A stretch of DNA of 64,000 nucleotides from CADEDH01 sp041394285. Its GTDB lineage: Bacteria > Actinomycetota > Acidimicrobiia > Acidimicrobiales > SZUA-35. A program made the translations under genes and the position numbers. The DNA is taken from the NCBI GenBank assembly GCA_041394285.1, contig JAWKIL010000026.1, positions 1-64,000 of the forward strand, given 5' to 3'. Below, piece after piece: positions 32,759 through 39,689 of this stretch (positions within the stretch are counted from its first letter, which is position 1; every line of letters starts with the position of its first letter). The notes under the pieces are model-generated. The model had not been told where the DNA came from. It ran no database searches and worked only from the letters and a program-made list of their open reading frames with translations.

Positions 32759-33931
32759 ATGGGTGTGCAGGACGAGATCCAGGAGATTCTCGATCGAGGG
32801 GTGGCCAACGGCGACGTGATCGGGGCCAACGCCGCCGTGGTGGGCCCCGGCGGCGTGACCGCCTCGGCCGCAGCGGGGCTCCGCTCGTCGGTGACCGGTG
32901 CGGTGATGGCCACCGACACGGTGTGCTGGATCGCCTCCATGACCAAGGCCGTCACCGGCCTGGCTGCCATGCAGCAGGTGGAGCGGGGCAACCTCGGGCT
33001 CGACTCGCCGGCCCGGGAGGTGCTGCCCATCCTGGGTGAGCTCCCGGTGCTCACCGGCTTCGGCGATGACGGCCAGCCCCGCACCCGGCCCCCGGCCCGG
33101 GACATCACGCTGCGCCACCTCCTCACCCACACCGCCGGCTTCGGCTACGACATCTGGAGCGACGACCTCGCCCGCTACGCCGAGCTCACCGGGAACCCGG
33201 GGGTGATCAGCTGCATGAGGAGCGCGCTCACCATGCCCCTCGTGTTCGATCCCGGCGAACGCTGGTTCTACGGCACCAACATCGACTACGCCGGCCTGAT
33301 GGTGGAGGCGGTCACCGGCCAGAGCCTGGGGGCCTACATGGCCGAGCACATCTTCGCCCCCCTCGGCATGGCCAGCACCGGGTTCCGGATCACCGACGAC
33401 ATGCGCAGCCGCCTGTCCGACATGCACGCCCGCCTGGACGACGGCTCGCTGGTGCCCATGGAGTTCGAGATCCCCCAGGAACCGGAGTTCGAGATGGGCG
33501 GGGGTGGGCTGTACAGCACGATCCTCGACTACGCCCGATTCCTGCAGCTGTTCCTCAACCGGGGCCAGGCCGGGGGAACCCGGGTGGTGAAGCCCGAGAC
33601 CGTGGCCGAGATGACCTGCAACAACATGGGTGACATCCGGGTGGAGATGTTGAGGACGGCGAACCCGGGCTACTCCCACGACGCCGAGTTCTTTCCCGGG
33701 GTGCCCAAGAGCTGGGGGCTCACGTTCCAGATCAACGAGGAGCCGGCTCCCACCGGCCGCCCGGCGGGCGGGCTCATGTGGGCCGGGCTGGCCAACTCGT
33801 TCTACTGGATCGACCTGCAGAACGACGTGGCCGGCGTGTACGCCAGCCAGATCGTGCCCTTCGCCGACCCCCGCACCTACCAGCTGTTTCACGACATCGA
33901 GACCGCCGTCTACCGTGAGTTGAACGGCTGA
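32759..33931 (+). CDS. serine hydrolase (beta-lactamase family)
   Basis: A 390-residue beta-lactamase-fold hydrolase. The catalytic S-x-x-K is Ser60-Met-Thr-Lys63 (CWIASMTKAVTG). A second-motif Tyr occurs in ERWFYGTNIDYAG, and a late HTAGF region follows LRHLLTHT. There is no signal peptide, so it is probably cytoplasmic. Such enzymes include esterases and D-aminopeptidases as often as lactamases, and the substrate is unknown. The start ATG 32759 is supported by GCAGGAGGAGA 6 nt upstream. The enoyl-CoA hydratase gene begins 41 nt downstream on the same strand, so the two may be co-transcribed. Confidence 0.87.
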   Translation: MGVQDEIQEILDRGVANGDVIGANAAVVGPGGVTASAAAGLRSSVTGAVMATDTVCWIASMTKAVTGLAAMQQVERGNLGLDSPAREVLPILGELPVLTGFGDDGQPRTRPPARDITLRHLLTHTAGFGYDIWSDDLARYAELTGNPGVISCMRSALTMPLVFDPGERWFYGTNIDYAGLMVEAVTGQSLGAYMAEHIFAPLGMASTGFRITDDMRSRLSDMHARLDDGSLVPMEFEIPQEPEFEMGGGGLYSTILDYARFLQLFLNRGQAGGTRVVKPETVAEMTCNNMGDIRVEMLRTANPGYSHDAEFFPGVPKSWGLTFQINEEPAPTGRPAGGLMWAGLANSFYWIDLQNDVAGVYASQIVPFADPRTYQLFHDIETAVYRELNG

Positions 33932-33972
33932 GCCGCCGGCTGGTCGGCGGCGGGCAGCGGAGGAGACACGTC

Positions 33973-34740
33973 ATGAGCGGACCGTTCGAGATCGAGCGCC
34001 GGGAGCACGAGCGGGGCACGGTGGTGGTGCTCACCATGGCCGACGGGGAGAACCGGTGGAACACCACCTTCACCCGGGCCTTCGATGCCGCCCTCGACGA
34101 GGTGGAGGCCACCCCCGGCCCGGCGGTGCTCGTGACCAGGTCGGCCGACCAGCGGTTCTTCTCCAACGGGCTCGACCTGGGCTGGATCACGTCCAAGGGC
34201 GAGCATCCCGGCGGCGACCGCCGGGTGTTCGCCGCCGAGGCCATGGCCCTGTTCGCCCGGATGATCACCCTCCCGCTGCCCACGGTGTGCGCCGTCAACG
34301 GCCACGCCTTCGGGGCCGGGCTGATGATCGCCATGTGCCACGACGTGCGGGTGATGCGGGCCGACCGCGGCTATCTGTGCGCCAACGAGGTGGAGCTGGG
34401 CTTCGCCATCCCGGAGCCGGAGCTGGCCCTGTTCCGGCACAAGATGCCCCGCCCGGCGTTCCACCAGACGGTGCTGCTGGCCAAGCGCTGGACCGGTGAG
34501 GAGGCGCTGGCCGCCGGCATCGTCCAGCAGGCGGTGGCGGCCGACGAGGTGGGGCCGGCGGCCGAGGCGATGGCGGTCGACCTGCTCCGGGTGGCCGGCA
34601 ACCGGGAGATCACGGCGTGGACCAAGGAGCGGCTCTACGGGGAGAACGCCACCCTGAACCATCCCCACGGCCCGGCCCACCTGCTGCGCCACCAGACCGA
34701 GTACCTGTCGGGGCCGGGGGCCATCCCGCCCGGCCACTGA
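33973..34740 (+). CDS. enoyl-CoA hydratase/isomerase family protein
   Basis: A 255-residue crotonase-fold protein. The acyl-CoA/oxyanion segment RSADQRFFSNGLDLGWITSK and the second loop VNGHAFGAGLMIAMCHDVRVM (about 97-117) match the family. The two usual catalytic Glu positions are not clearly present (the position after HDVRVMRADRGYLCANEVELG carries Glu residues). It could be a hydratase, an isomerase or another crotonase acting on a CoA ester. GGAGGAGAC before the ATG is its ribosome binding site. It precedes a hairpin terminator. Confidence 0.85.
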   Translation: MSGPFEIERREHERGTVVVLTMADGENRWNTTFTRAFDAALDEVEATPGPAVLVTRSADQRFFSNGLDLGWITSKGEHPGGDRRVFAAEAMALFARMITLPLPTVCAVNGHAFGAGLMIAMCHDVRVMRADRGYLCANEVELGFAIPEPELALFRHKMPRPAFHQTVLLAKRWTGEEALAAGIVQQAVAADEVGPAAEAMAVDLLRVAGNREITAWTKERLYGENATLNHPHGPAHLLRHQTEYLSGPGAIPPGH

Positions 34741-34745
34741 GCGAA

Positions 34746-34771
34746 CCCGGCAGCCGTCGGGAGGCTGCGGG
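34746..34771. terminator. hairpin between convergent genes
   Basis: GCAGCC (34750-34755) pairs with GGCTGC (34763-34768), extended by CCC/GGG with one bulge and a 7-nt loop. It lies between the hydratase and the convergent CBS gene. Confidence 0.45.
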
Positions 34772-34815
34772 CTCGAGGGTCGGGCGCCCCGGCCGCCGGG
34801 ACGACCTGTCGGTGC

Positions 34816-35232
34816 TCAGCAGTCGACGAGGAGCGCTTCGAGCAGGTCGCGGGCCGACACGATGCCCTGGAGCTCACCGTCGCCCACCAGCAGGTGGCGG
34901 ATGCCCTTCTCGCACATCGTGCGGGCCGCTTCGGCCGCCGTGGCCCGAGGTGGGCACCAGATCAGGTTGGAGGAGGCGATGTCGCCGGCCCGCAGGGAAT
35001 CGGGGCTCTCGGATCGTCCGAAGGCCCGGGTGAGATCCCGCTCCGACACGATGCCCACGATCGATGCGGTGGTGCCGACGGCCAGAGCCCCGGTTTCCAT
35101 GGCGGCGAGCTTCTGGGCCACCTCTTGGAGGCGGGCATCGGGTGAGATCCGGGCCACGGCCCGGGTCATCAGCGATTGAACGGGGGTCTGGGGGCCGATG
35201 GCCTTCGGTTCGGCGCTGCTGTTGGCACTCAT
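34816..35232 (-). CDS. CBS domain protein
   Basis: A 138-residue protein consisting of two CBS domains (about 18-75 and 83-138): VQSLMTRAVARISPDARLQEVAQKL, VGIVSERDLTRAF, then ATAAEAARTMCEKGIRHLLVGDGELQGIVSARDLL. Such Bateman modules bind adenine nucleotides and regulate partner proteins, and no partner gene is fused. The start is placed at ATG 35232 rather than the upstream ATG at 35283, which would overlap the HTTM gene's end and is not preceded by a plausible ribosome binding site. Confidence 0.85.
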   Translation of the reverse strand: MSANSSAEPKAIGPQTPVQSLMTRAVARISPDARLQEVAQKLAAMETGALAVGTTASIVGIVSERDLTRAFGRSESPDSLRAGDIASSNLIWCPPRATAAEAARTMCEKGIRHLLVGDGELQGIVSARDLLEALLVDC

Positions 35233-35242
35233 GGGCCAATCG

Positions 35243-36283
35243 TCATGCTGGAGAGGCCGGGCCGACAGGGCCCCAAGTCCCACGTCGTGTCAGCCAGGCC
35301 GGCGCCGGGCCCGGCCACCGCCAGCGCTCGAGCCGGTAGAGGGGGGCGAAGGCCACCAGGGCCAGCGGATAGGGGAAGAGCACGAACATGGTGGCGGCCA
35401 CGGCGGCGTGGAAACCCCAGAGCCCGATCACCCACGGTGTGCGCAGCCGGGACCACAGGGCCAGGGGGGCGCCCACCTCCAGCACGATGGTGGCCACCGC
35501 GGCCGGGGCGAGCAGCCAGCGCCCGCCACGGAGCACCAGGTGGGCCGCCGGCGACGGGGTGCCGCCCAACACGTCGAGCCGGGCGGCGGAGAAGGCGATG
35601 TGGTTGGCCAGGGTGTCGCCGTCGAGCCAGGCTGATCCGCCGATGCGGAGCTTGGCCACCCCGGCCAGCACGTAGGTGGTGACGGTCACGAGAGCGCACA
35701 GGCGCAGCGGCCAGCCGTAGCGGGGATCCTCGGTGGGCGGCGCAGGGTCGGGGCCCAGGTGGCGGCCCTCGGGGGCCGGGTGGTGGCCGTCGGGGCCTAG
35801 GTGGCGGCCGTCGGGGCCCAGGTGGCGGCCGCTGGTGGGGGCGGATGCTGGGCCGGGCGGCGGTGACGGGCGCCGGATCCGGACGGCGAGGCTGTCGGCG
35901 GCCGGGGAGCAGGCCAGCACGAGGGCGTGGAGCACGAGCAGGTTGTCGAAGTAGAGCAGCCGGCCCCAGGACGACCGGTAGGTGAGCACCACCAGGAGCA
36001 CGGCGGCGAAGGCCGGGCCGGTGACCCGGAACCACAGGCCGGCGGTCACGGCCGCCGCCAGCAAGGGGGCGGCGATCACCAGCGCCCGCACCAGCCCGGT
36101 GGGTAGCGGCCGATCGAGCGGCGCCAGCACCCCCACCGGATCGAACCCCTCGGTCAGGGAGGCCGTGGCCCAGAAGGCGGGTAGTCGCACTGTGAGATAG
36201 ACCAGGGCGAAGGCCCCCACCAGCACCCGGAACACGGCCAGCCGCCGGGCCGGGGCCGTCGGAGCCAGCCACCGGCCGATCAC
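35243..36283 (-). CDS. HTTM domain-containing membrane protein
   Basis: A 346-residue multi-pass protein from GTG 36283, overlapping the upstream gene's stop by 4 nt (GTGA). Segments such as LAVFRVLVGAFALVYLTVRL, LLYFDNLLVLHALVLACSP and GLWGFHAAVAATMFVLFPYPLALVAFAPL fit the HTTM (horizontally transferred transmembrane) family related to vitamin K-dependent gamma-carboxylase membrane domains. A cytoplasmic loop (about 148-185) carries a tandem 7-residue repeat (GRHLGPD), encoded by 21-bp units at 35750-35833. Function in bacteria is unknown. Third gene of a three-gene membrane operon. Confidence 0.8.
   Translation of the reverse strand: MIGRWLAPTAPARRLAVFRVLVGAFALVYLTVRLPAFWATASLTEGFDPVGVLAPLDRPLPTGLVRALVIAAPLLAAAVTAGLWFRVTGPAFAAVLLVVLTYRSSWGRLLYFDNLLVLHALVLACSPAADSLAVRIRRPSPPPGPASAPTSGRHLGPDGRHLGPDGHHPAPEGRHLGPDPAPPTEDPRYGWPLRLCALVTVTTYVLAGVAKLRIGGSAWLDGDTLANHIAFSAARLDVLGGTPSPAAHLVLRGGRWLLAPAAVATIVLEVGAPLALWSRLRTPWVIGLWGFHAAVAATMFVLFPYPLALVAFAPLYRLERWRWPGPAPAWLTRRGTWGPVGPASPA
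35750..35833. repeat. in-frame 21-bp minisatellite inside the HTTM gene
   Basis: Four units with core GGGGCCCAGGTGGCGGCC encode a repeated G-R-H-L-G-P-D heptapeptide, with the second unit from the C-terminal side degenerate. Expansion or contraction would keep the frame. Confidence 0.7.
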
Positions 36284-36771
36284 GGCGCCACCGGGCAGCG
36301 GGCGTGGACGGTGCGGGCCAGGGGCGGGGCCCCCTCGACCACCGCCGCCACCAGGTCGGTCTCCTCGGTCACCACCTCCACCGCCACGAGCGGATCCGGG
36401 CCGGCGTCGCCCTCGGTGTCGGCGCCGGTGTCGATGTCGAAGTCGCCGGCCCTGCCGGCGATGACGCGGCACACCTGCTCGGCCCGACCCCCGGCGATGG
36501 CGTCACCCACGCGGTCGGCCACGATGAGCGGGTCGTCGCTGTCGCCGATGACCGTGGGCGACAGCCGAACCCGTTCGCCGGCGGCCGTCACCCCCACCGC
36601 CGTCGGCAGGTCGGCCACGCCCGGGCGGGCGTCGGCGTACACCGGGTAGGTCGACAGCGGGTAGCTGTCGCGCTGGCGCCATGCGGGTGAGGCGACGAGG
36701 GCCACCACCGCCACCGATACCGCGGGGCGGATCCAGCTGGCCCAGGGGCGGCGGGCGACTCGCTCCTCCAT
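36280..36771 (-). CDS. hypothetical protein, partner of the HTTM protein
   Basis: A 163-residue protein with one N-terminal membrane helix (about 15-33, IRPAVSVAVVALVASPAW) followed by a predicted extracytoplasmic beta-rich domain that contains YPLSTYPVYADARPGVADLP. Cys residues appear only near the end (EQVCRVIAG and HARCPVAP). It overlaps the HTTM gene (GTGA) and follows the two-helix protein after 10 nt, so the three products probably act together in the membrane. Function unknown. Confidence 0.7.
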   Translation of the reverse strand: MEERVARRPWASWIRPAVSVAVVALVASPAWRQRDSYPLSTYPVYADARPGVADLPTAVGVTAAGERVRLSPTVIGDSDDPLIVADRVGDAIAGGRAEQVCRVIAGRAGDFDIDTGADTEGDAGPDPLVAVEVVTEETDLVAAVVEGAPPLARTVHARCPVAP

Positions 36772-36781
36772 CCCGGCCCCC

Positions 36782-37051
36782 TCAGCGCAACAGCAGCGCG
36801 ACGAGGTTGAGGGCCACGGTCAACACGATCGAGCCCACGAACATGGCCTTCCACGGAACGTAGACCCGGACCCGGGGAGTGGACCGGCCGGACCGTTCGT
36901 CAGGTCCGGCCGGCTCCCCGGGGTTGGCCGGGGGTGGGGCGGCCATCGAGGCCATCCAGCGACCGAGTCGCTCGGGCAGGCCCGGGATCAAGCGGATCAC
37001 GACGTTGAGGGCGATCGTCAGCACCAGCGAGGTGATGAGGAACCGGGCCAT
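36782..37051 (-). CDS. small two-helix membrane protein
   Basis: An 89-residue protein. Membrane helices lie at about 4-20 (LITSLVLTIALNVVIRL) and 70-88 (FVGSIVLTVALNLVALLL), and the two copies resemble each other (S-x-V-L-T-x-A-L-N). This suggests an internal duplication joined by a Pro-rich polar loop. First gene of the operon with the two following membrane proteins. No family recognised. Confidence 0.7.
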   Translation of the reverse strand: MARFLITSLVLTIALNVVIRLIPGLPERLGRWMASMAAPPPANPGEPAGPDERSGRSTPRVRVYVPWKAMFVGSIVLTVALNLVALLLR

Positions 37052-37130
37052 GCTCCAGTGTATCCCCGTCAGAGCGTCAAGTGTCTAGCGACAATTGACA
37101 CTCTGGCTGGTGCCTGACCTCTCGATCTGC

Positions 37131-37231
37131 GGCGCCCGGTGCTGGATTTTGCGCGCTGGTGCCACAGATCGCCAACCCCTTCGGGATCGGTGGCGCGTGG
37201 AGCTGGATACTGCGCGCTGGCGCCACAGTTC
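37131..37231. repeat. dispersed imperfect palindrome, family C, copies 2 and 3
   Basis: Copies at 37131-37171 and 37192-37231 share GGCGC-C/G-x-GG-x-GCTGGAT-x-x-TGCGCGCTGG followed by GCCACAG with the copy at 20265-20305. They occupy most of the 195-nt spacer upstream of the small membrane operon. Confidence 0.65.
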
Positions 37232-37246
37232 CCGGTTGGGGTGGAG

Positions 37247-38029
37247 TCAGGACGGAGCCTGAGCCACCAGGAACAGCCGGGAGAACGGCAGGGTCACCAC
37301 ACCCGACGGATCGGGCGGATACGCCTGGCGGTAGCGGGCCTGGACCTCGGCGGCGAAGCGGTCCCGATCGGGGCCCAGCGCGTCCAGCACCGGGATCAGC
37401 AGCGACCCCGTGGTCCACTGCCACACCGGGTCGTCGCCGGTCAACCGCTGGTAGTACGTGGTCCGCCACAGATCGAGCGACGACGCCGGCGACAGCCAGC
37501 CGGCATAGGCCTCAGGGGCGGCCAGCCGGTCGCGCATCAGCGCCGCTCGCGCCGCCTCGGGCCACTGGCCGCCGCCCGGTGCCGAGGCGTCGAGCACCTC
37601 GGCCGGGACCCGGTGGGTGGGGGCGGCCCAGTTGTCGGGCATCTGGACGGCCAGCACCCCGCCGGGGGCCAACCAGGACCGCAGCCGGCGGAACAGCGTG
37701 TCGTGGTGGTCGAGCCAGTGGAGGGCGGCGTTGGAGTAGAGCACGTCCACCGGGCCCTCGGGCTCCCAGGCGGCGAGGTCAGCCGTGACCCAGGCCAGCT
37801 CGGGATGGTCGGCCCGGGCCTTGGCCGCCATGGCGGCGTCGCCGTCGACCCCGGTGACCTCGGCCTCCGGCCAGCGCTGGGCCAGCAGGGCGGTCAGATG
37901 GCCGGTGCCGGCTCCCAGGTCCACCACCCGGCGGGTGAGCCCGGCGACCTCAGGGATCCGGGCCAGCAGCTCCACCCCCGGACGGGTGCGGTGGTCGGCG
38001 AAGCGGAGGTAGTGCTCGGGATCCCACAT
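37247..38029 (-). CDS. tam: class I methyltransferase, trans-aconitate 2-methyltransferase type
   Basis: A 260-residue SAM-dependent methyltransferase. It opens MWDPEHYLRFADHRTRPGVELLARI, closely matching Tam proteins (W-x-P-x-x-Y-x-x-F-x-x-x-R-x-x-P). Motif I is VVDLGAGTGHLTALLAQRWP (about 34-53) and NAALHWLDHHDTLF (about 102-115) is also Tam-like. Tam methylates trans-aconitate, a by-product that inhibits the citric acid cycle. It lies 21 nt downstream of the DtxR-type regulator gene on the same strand, possibly linking it to iron or metal status. Confidence 0.82.
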   Translation of the reverse strand: MWDPEHYLRFADHRTRPGVELLARIPEVAGLTRRVVDLGAGTGHLTALLAQRWPEAEVTGVDGDAAMAAKARADHPELAWVTADLAAWEPEGPVDVLYSNAALHWLDHHDTLFRRLRSWLAPGGVLAVQMPDNWAAPTHRVPAEVLDASAPGGGQWPEAARAALMRDRLAAPEAYAGWLSPASSLDLWRTTYYQRLTGDDPVWQWTTGSLLIPVLDALGPDRDRFAAEVQARYRQAYPPDPSGVVTLPFSRLFLVAQAPS

Positions 38030-38050
38030 GGCGCTGCGGTGCCCCTCGGT

Positions 38051-38725
38051 TCAGTGCTGGGCGACGAGGATGCGCTCGGCGGTGAAGGCGCTGATGCCCA
38101 CCACCTGCCCCTCGATCTCCACCGTGGTGGTGCCGTCGGGCGAGCTCGTGATGACCCTGGCCACCGCTCCCGGCTGCAGCCGGTTGGCCTCCAGGAACTC
38201 GAGCAGGCCGGGGGTGAACTCCAGCTCCTCGGGGATCCGCTTGACCGTGGCGTCGGCCCCGATCGGCAGGTGGGACAGCGACACCAACGGCTGGGCCTCG
38301 GTGTAGGTGGACCCCGGGATCGGGTTCCCGTGGGGGCAGGTGGTGGGGTTGTCGAGCACGGACTGGAGGGCCGACTCCACCACCGGGCTGATCACGTGTT
38401 CCCACTTGCCGGCCTCGTGGTGGGCCTCGGCCCACGACAGGCCGAGCATGTCGGTGAGGAACCGCTCGGCCAGCCGGTGGCGGCGGACCATGGTGTTGGC
38501 CAGCGCCAGACCGGTCTCGGTCAGCTCGATCGTGCCCCCCTGCAGGTGCACCAGGTCGGCCTCGACCATGCGATGGATCATCTCCGACACCGCCGGGCGG
38601 GACACTTCGAGCCGATCGGCGATGCGGGCCTGGATCACCTTGTGGCCGTCCTCGGCCAACTCGAAGATCGTCTCGCAGTACTCCTCGAAGGCGGGGTGGT
38701 GTTCCCGGGAGGTGTACTCGGCCAT
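38051..38725 (-). CDS. metal-dependent transcriptional regulator, DtxR/MntR family
   Basis: A 224-residue repressor. The N-terminal winged helix (EEYCETIFELAEDGHKVIQARIADRLEVSRPAVSEMIHRM, about 12-51) and the helical dimerisation/metal domain (HRLAERFLTDMLGLSWAEAHHEAGKWEHVIS...) with Cys/His/Glu ligands (CPHG-like) are classic DtxR/IdeR, followed by an SH3-like FeoA domain (about 150-224). It should sense Fe2+ or Mn2+. The start ATG has a -10 box 6 nt upstream. Confidence 0.92.
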   Translation of the reverse strand: MAEYTSREHHPAFEEYCETIFELAEDGHKVIQARIADRLEVSRPAVSEMIHRMVEADLVHLQGGTIELTETGLALANTMVRRHRLAERFLTDMLGLSWAEAHHEAGKWEHVISPVVESALQSVLDNPTTCPHGNPIPGSTYTEAQPLVSLSHLPIGADATVKRIPEELEFTPGLLEFLEANRLQPGAVARVITSSPDGTTTVEIEGQVVGISAFTAERILVAQH

Positions 38726-38731
38726 TAGGGC

Positions 38732-38737
38732 AGCATA
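38732..38737 (-). promoter_or_regulatory. -10 box TATGCT of the DtxR-family gene
   Basis: Minus-strand TATGCT ends 6 nt before the ATG at 38725, implying a leaderless transcript. Confidence 0.5.
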
Positions 38738-38769
38738 ACATCGCCGGGCGCCCCACGGCGGGCCCCAGC

Positions 38770-38775
38770 TACGAT
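38770..38775 (+). promoter_or_regulatory. -10 box TACGAT of the RidA-family gene
   Basis: TACGAT ends 6 nt before the ATG at 38782, divergent from the DtxR-family promoter 33 nt away. Both promoters could be covered by one bound repressor. Confidence 0.5.
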
Positions 38776-38781
38776 CCCCGG

Positions 38782-39180
38782 ATGTCCAATCGTTTCATCA
38801 AGCCGGAGGGGTTGTCGAACAACCCGGCCTACACCCATGTCGTCGCCGCCACCGGCGGTACCACCGTCTACATCTCGGGGCAGGTGGCGGTCGACGCCTC
38901 CGGCGCCGTGGTCGGGGTCGGCGACCTGGAAGCCCAGACCCGCCAGGTGATGGAGAACCTGCAGGTGGCGCTGGCCGCCGCTGGCGCCACCTTCGACGAC
39001 GTGGTGAAGATCACCACCTACGTGGTGGGCTACGAGCCCTCCATGCGGGCCGTGATCGCCGGGGTCCGGGGCTCATACCTGTCGGGCGACAACCCGCCGG
39101 CCAGCACGCTGGTGGGGGTCCAGGCCCTGGCCGGGCCGGAATGGTTGATCGAGATCGAGGCCGTCGCCGTCCTCAGCTGA
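38782..39180 (+). CDS. RidA family protein (reactive intermediate/imine deaminase)
   Basis: A 132-residue YjgF/YER057c/UK114-fold protein. GGTTVYISGQVAVDASGAVVGVGDLEAQTRQVMENLQVALAAAGATFDDVVKITTYVVGYE is typical in length and pattern (residues about 25-85), with a late Arg region near SYLSGDNPPASTLVGVQAL where most active RidA proteins carry a substrate-binding Arg. It would hydrolyse reactive enamines or imines from PLP enzymes. Divergent from the metal repressor gene. Confidence 0.9.
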   Translation: MSNRFIKPEGLSNNPAYTHVVAATGGTTVYISGQVAVDASGAVVGVGDLEAQTRQVMENLQVALAAAGATFDDVVKITTYVVGYEPSMRAVIAGVRGSYLSGDNPPASTLVGVQALAGPEWLIEIEAVAVLS

Positions 39181-39441
39181 CACCCGCCCGGAGGCGGTGG
39201 GGGCGGCGAGCACCCTGAGTGCTGGCCGTAGGCCTGGGCCGGTGGGGAGGGGGCCCCAACGGCGGTGGGGGGCCGCCGGAGGCGGCGGGGGCGGCCGGAG
39301 GCGGCGGGGGCGGCGAGCCCCCCGGGTGCCGGCGTCCCCCTATATGACACTCACGCGACGAGGGGGATCCCCGATCTCAAACGCCTCCCGGTGGATGACG
39401 ATGGAATCACGGCCAAGGGGGCCGGCGAGGAGGACTCAGCA
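39181..39441. other. G-rich spacer, no gene seen
   Basis: This spacer contains short GGCGG/GGGGGC runs (about 39190-39340) resembling the G-rich tandem array at 10353-10574 in composition. It then has a promoter-like ACCCCC-TATATG tract near 39345 ahead of the small membrane peptide. No ORF with a plausible start was recognised. Confidence 0.35.
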
Positions 39442-39528
39442 ATGCGACAGATCCAGTTTCTGGCGGCGATGATCGGACTGACCAGCGTGGGCTTCATGGC
39501 TCTGGCCTTCGCTCCGGTGTTCGCCTAG
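39442..39528 (+). CDS. 28-residue small membrane peptide
   Basis: MRQIQFLAAMIGLTSVGFMA then eight more hydrophobic residues, with a GAGGAGGAC ribosome binding site 6-9 nt before the ATG. The length and a single hydrophobic helix (about 5-27) resemble bacterial small membrane peptides. A hairpin CGGGGGC/GCCCCCG follows 6 nt after the stop. It is short and lacks paralogues in the window, so confidence is moderate to low. Confidence 0.45.
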   Translation: MRQIQFLAAMIGLTSVGFMALAFAPVFA

Positions 39529-39534
39529 CTGTCT

Positions 39535-39551
39535 CGGGGGCTGCGCCCCCG
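39535..39551. terminator. hairpin after the small membrane peptide
   Basis: Stem CGGGGGC (39535-39541) pairs with GCCCCCG (39545-39551) around a TGC loop, just after the stop of the 28-residue peptide. Confidence 0.45.
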
Positions 39552-39689
39552 GCGGCGGCCAGCGGCCGCCTCCCCATCTCGGCTCCCCCTCGGGGAGTAG
39601 GTGGGGCCCCACCCACCGGCGTCGACGCCTTCGGCGTCAACTGACCATAAGCAGGGCGGCGTTGAGGATGTGATCGGCGGAGATGCCGG

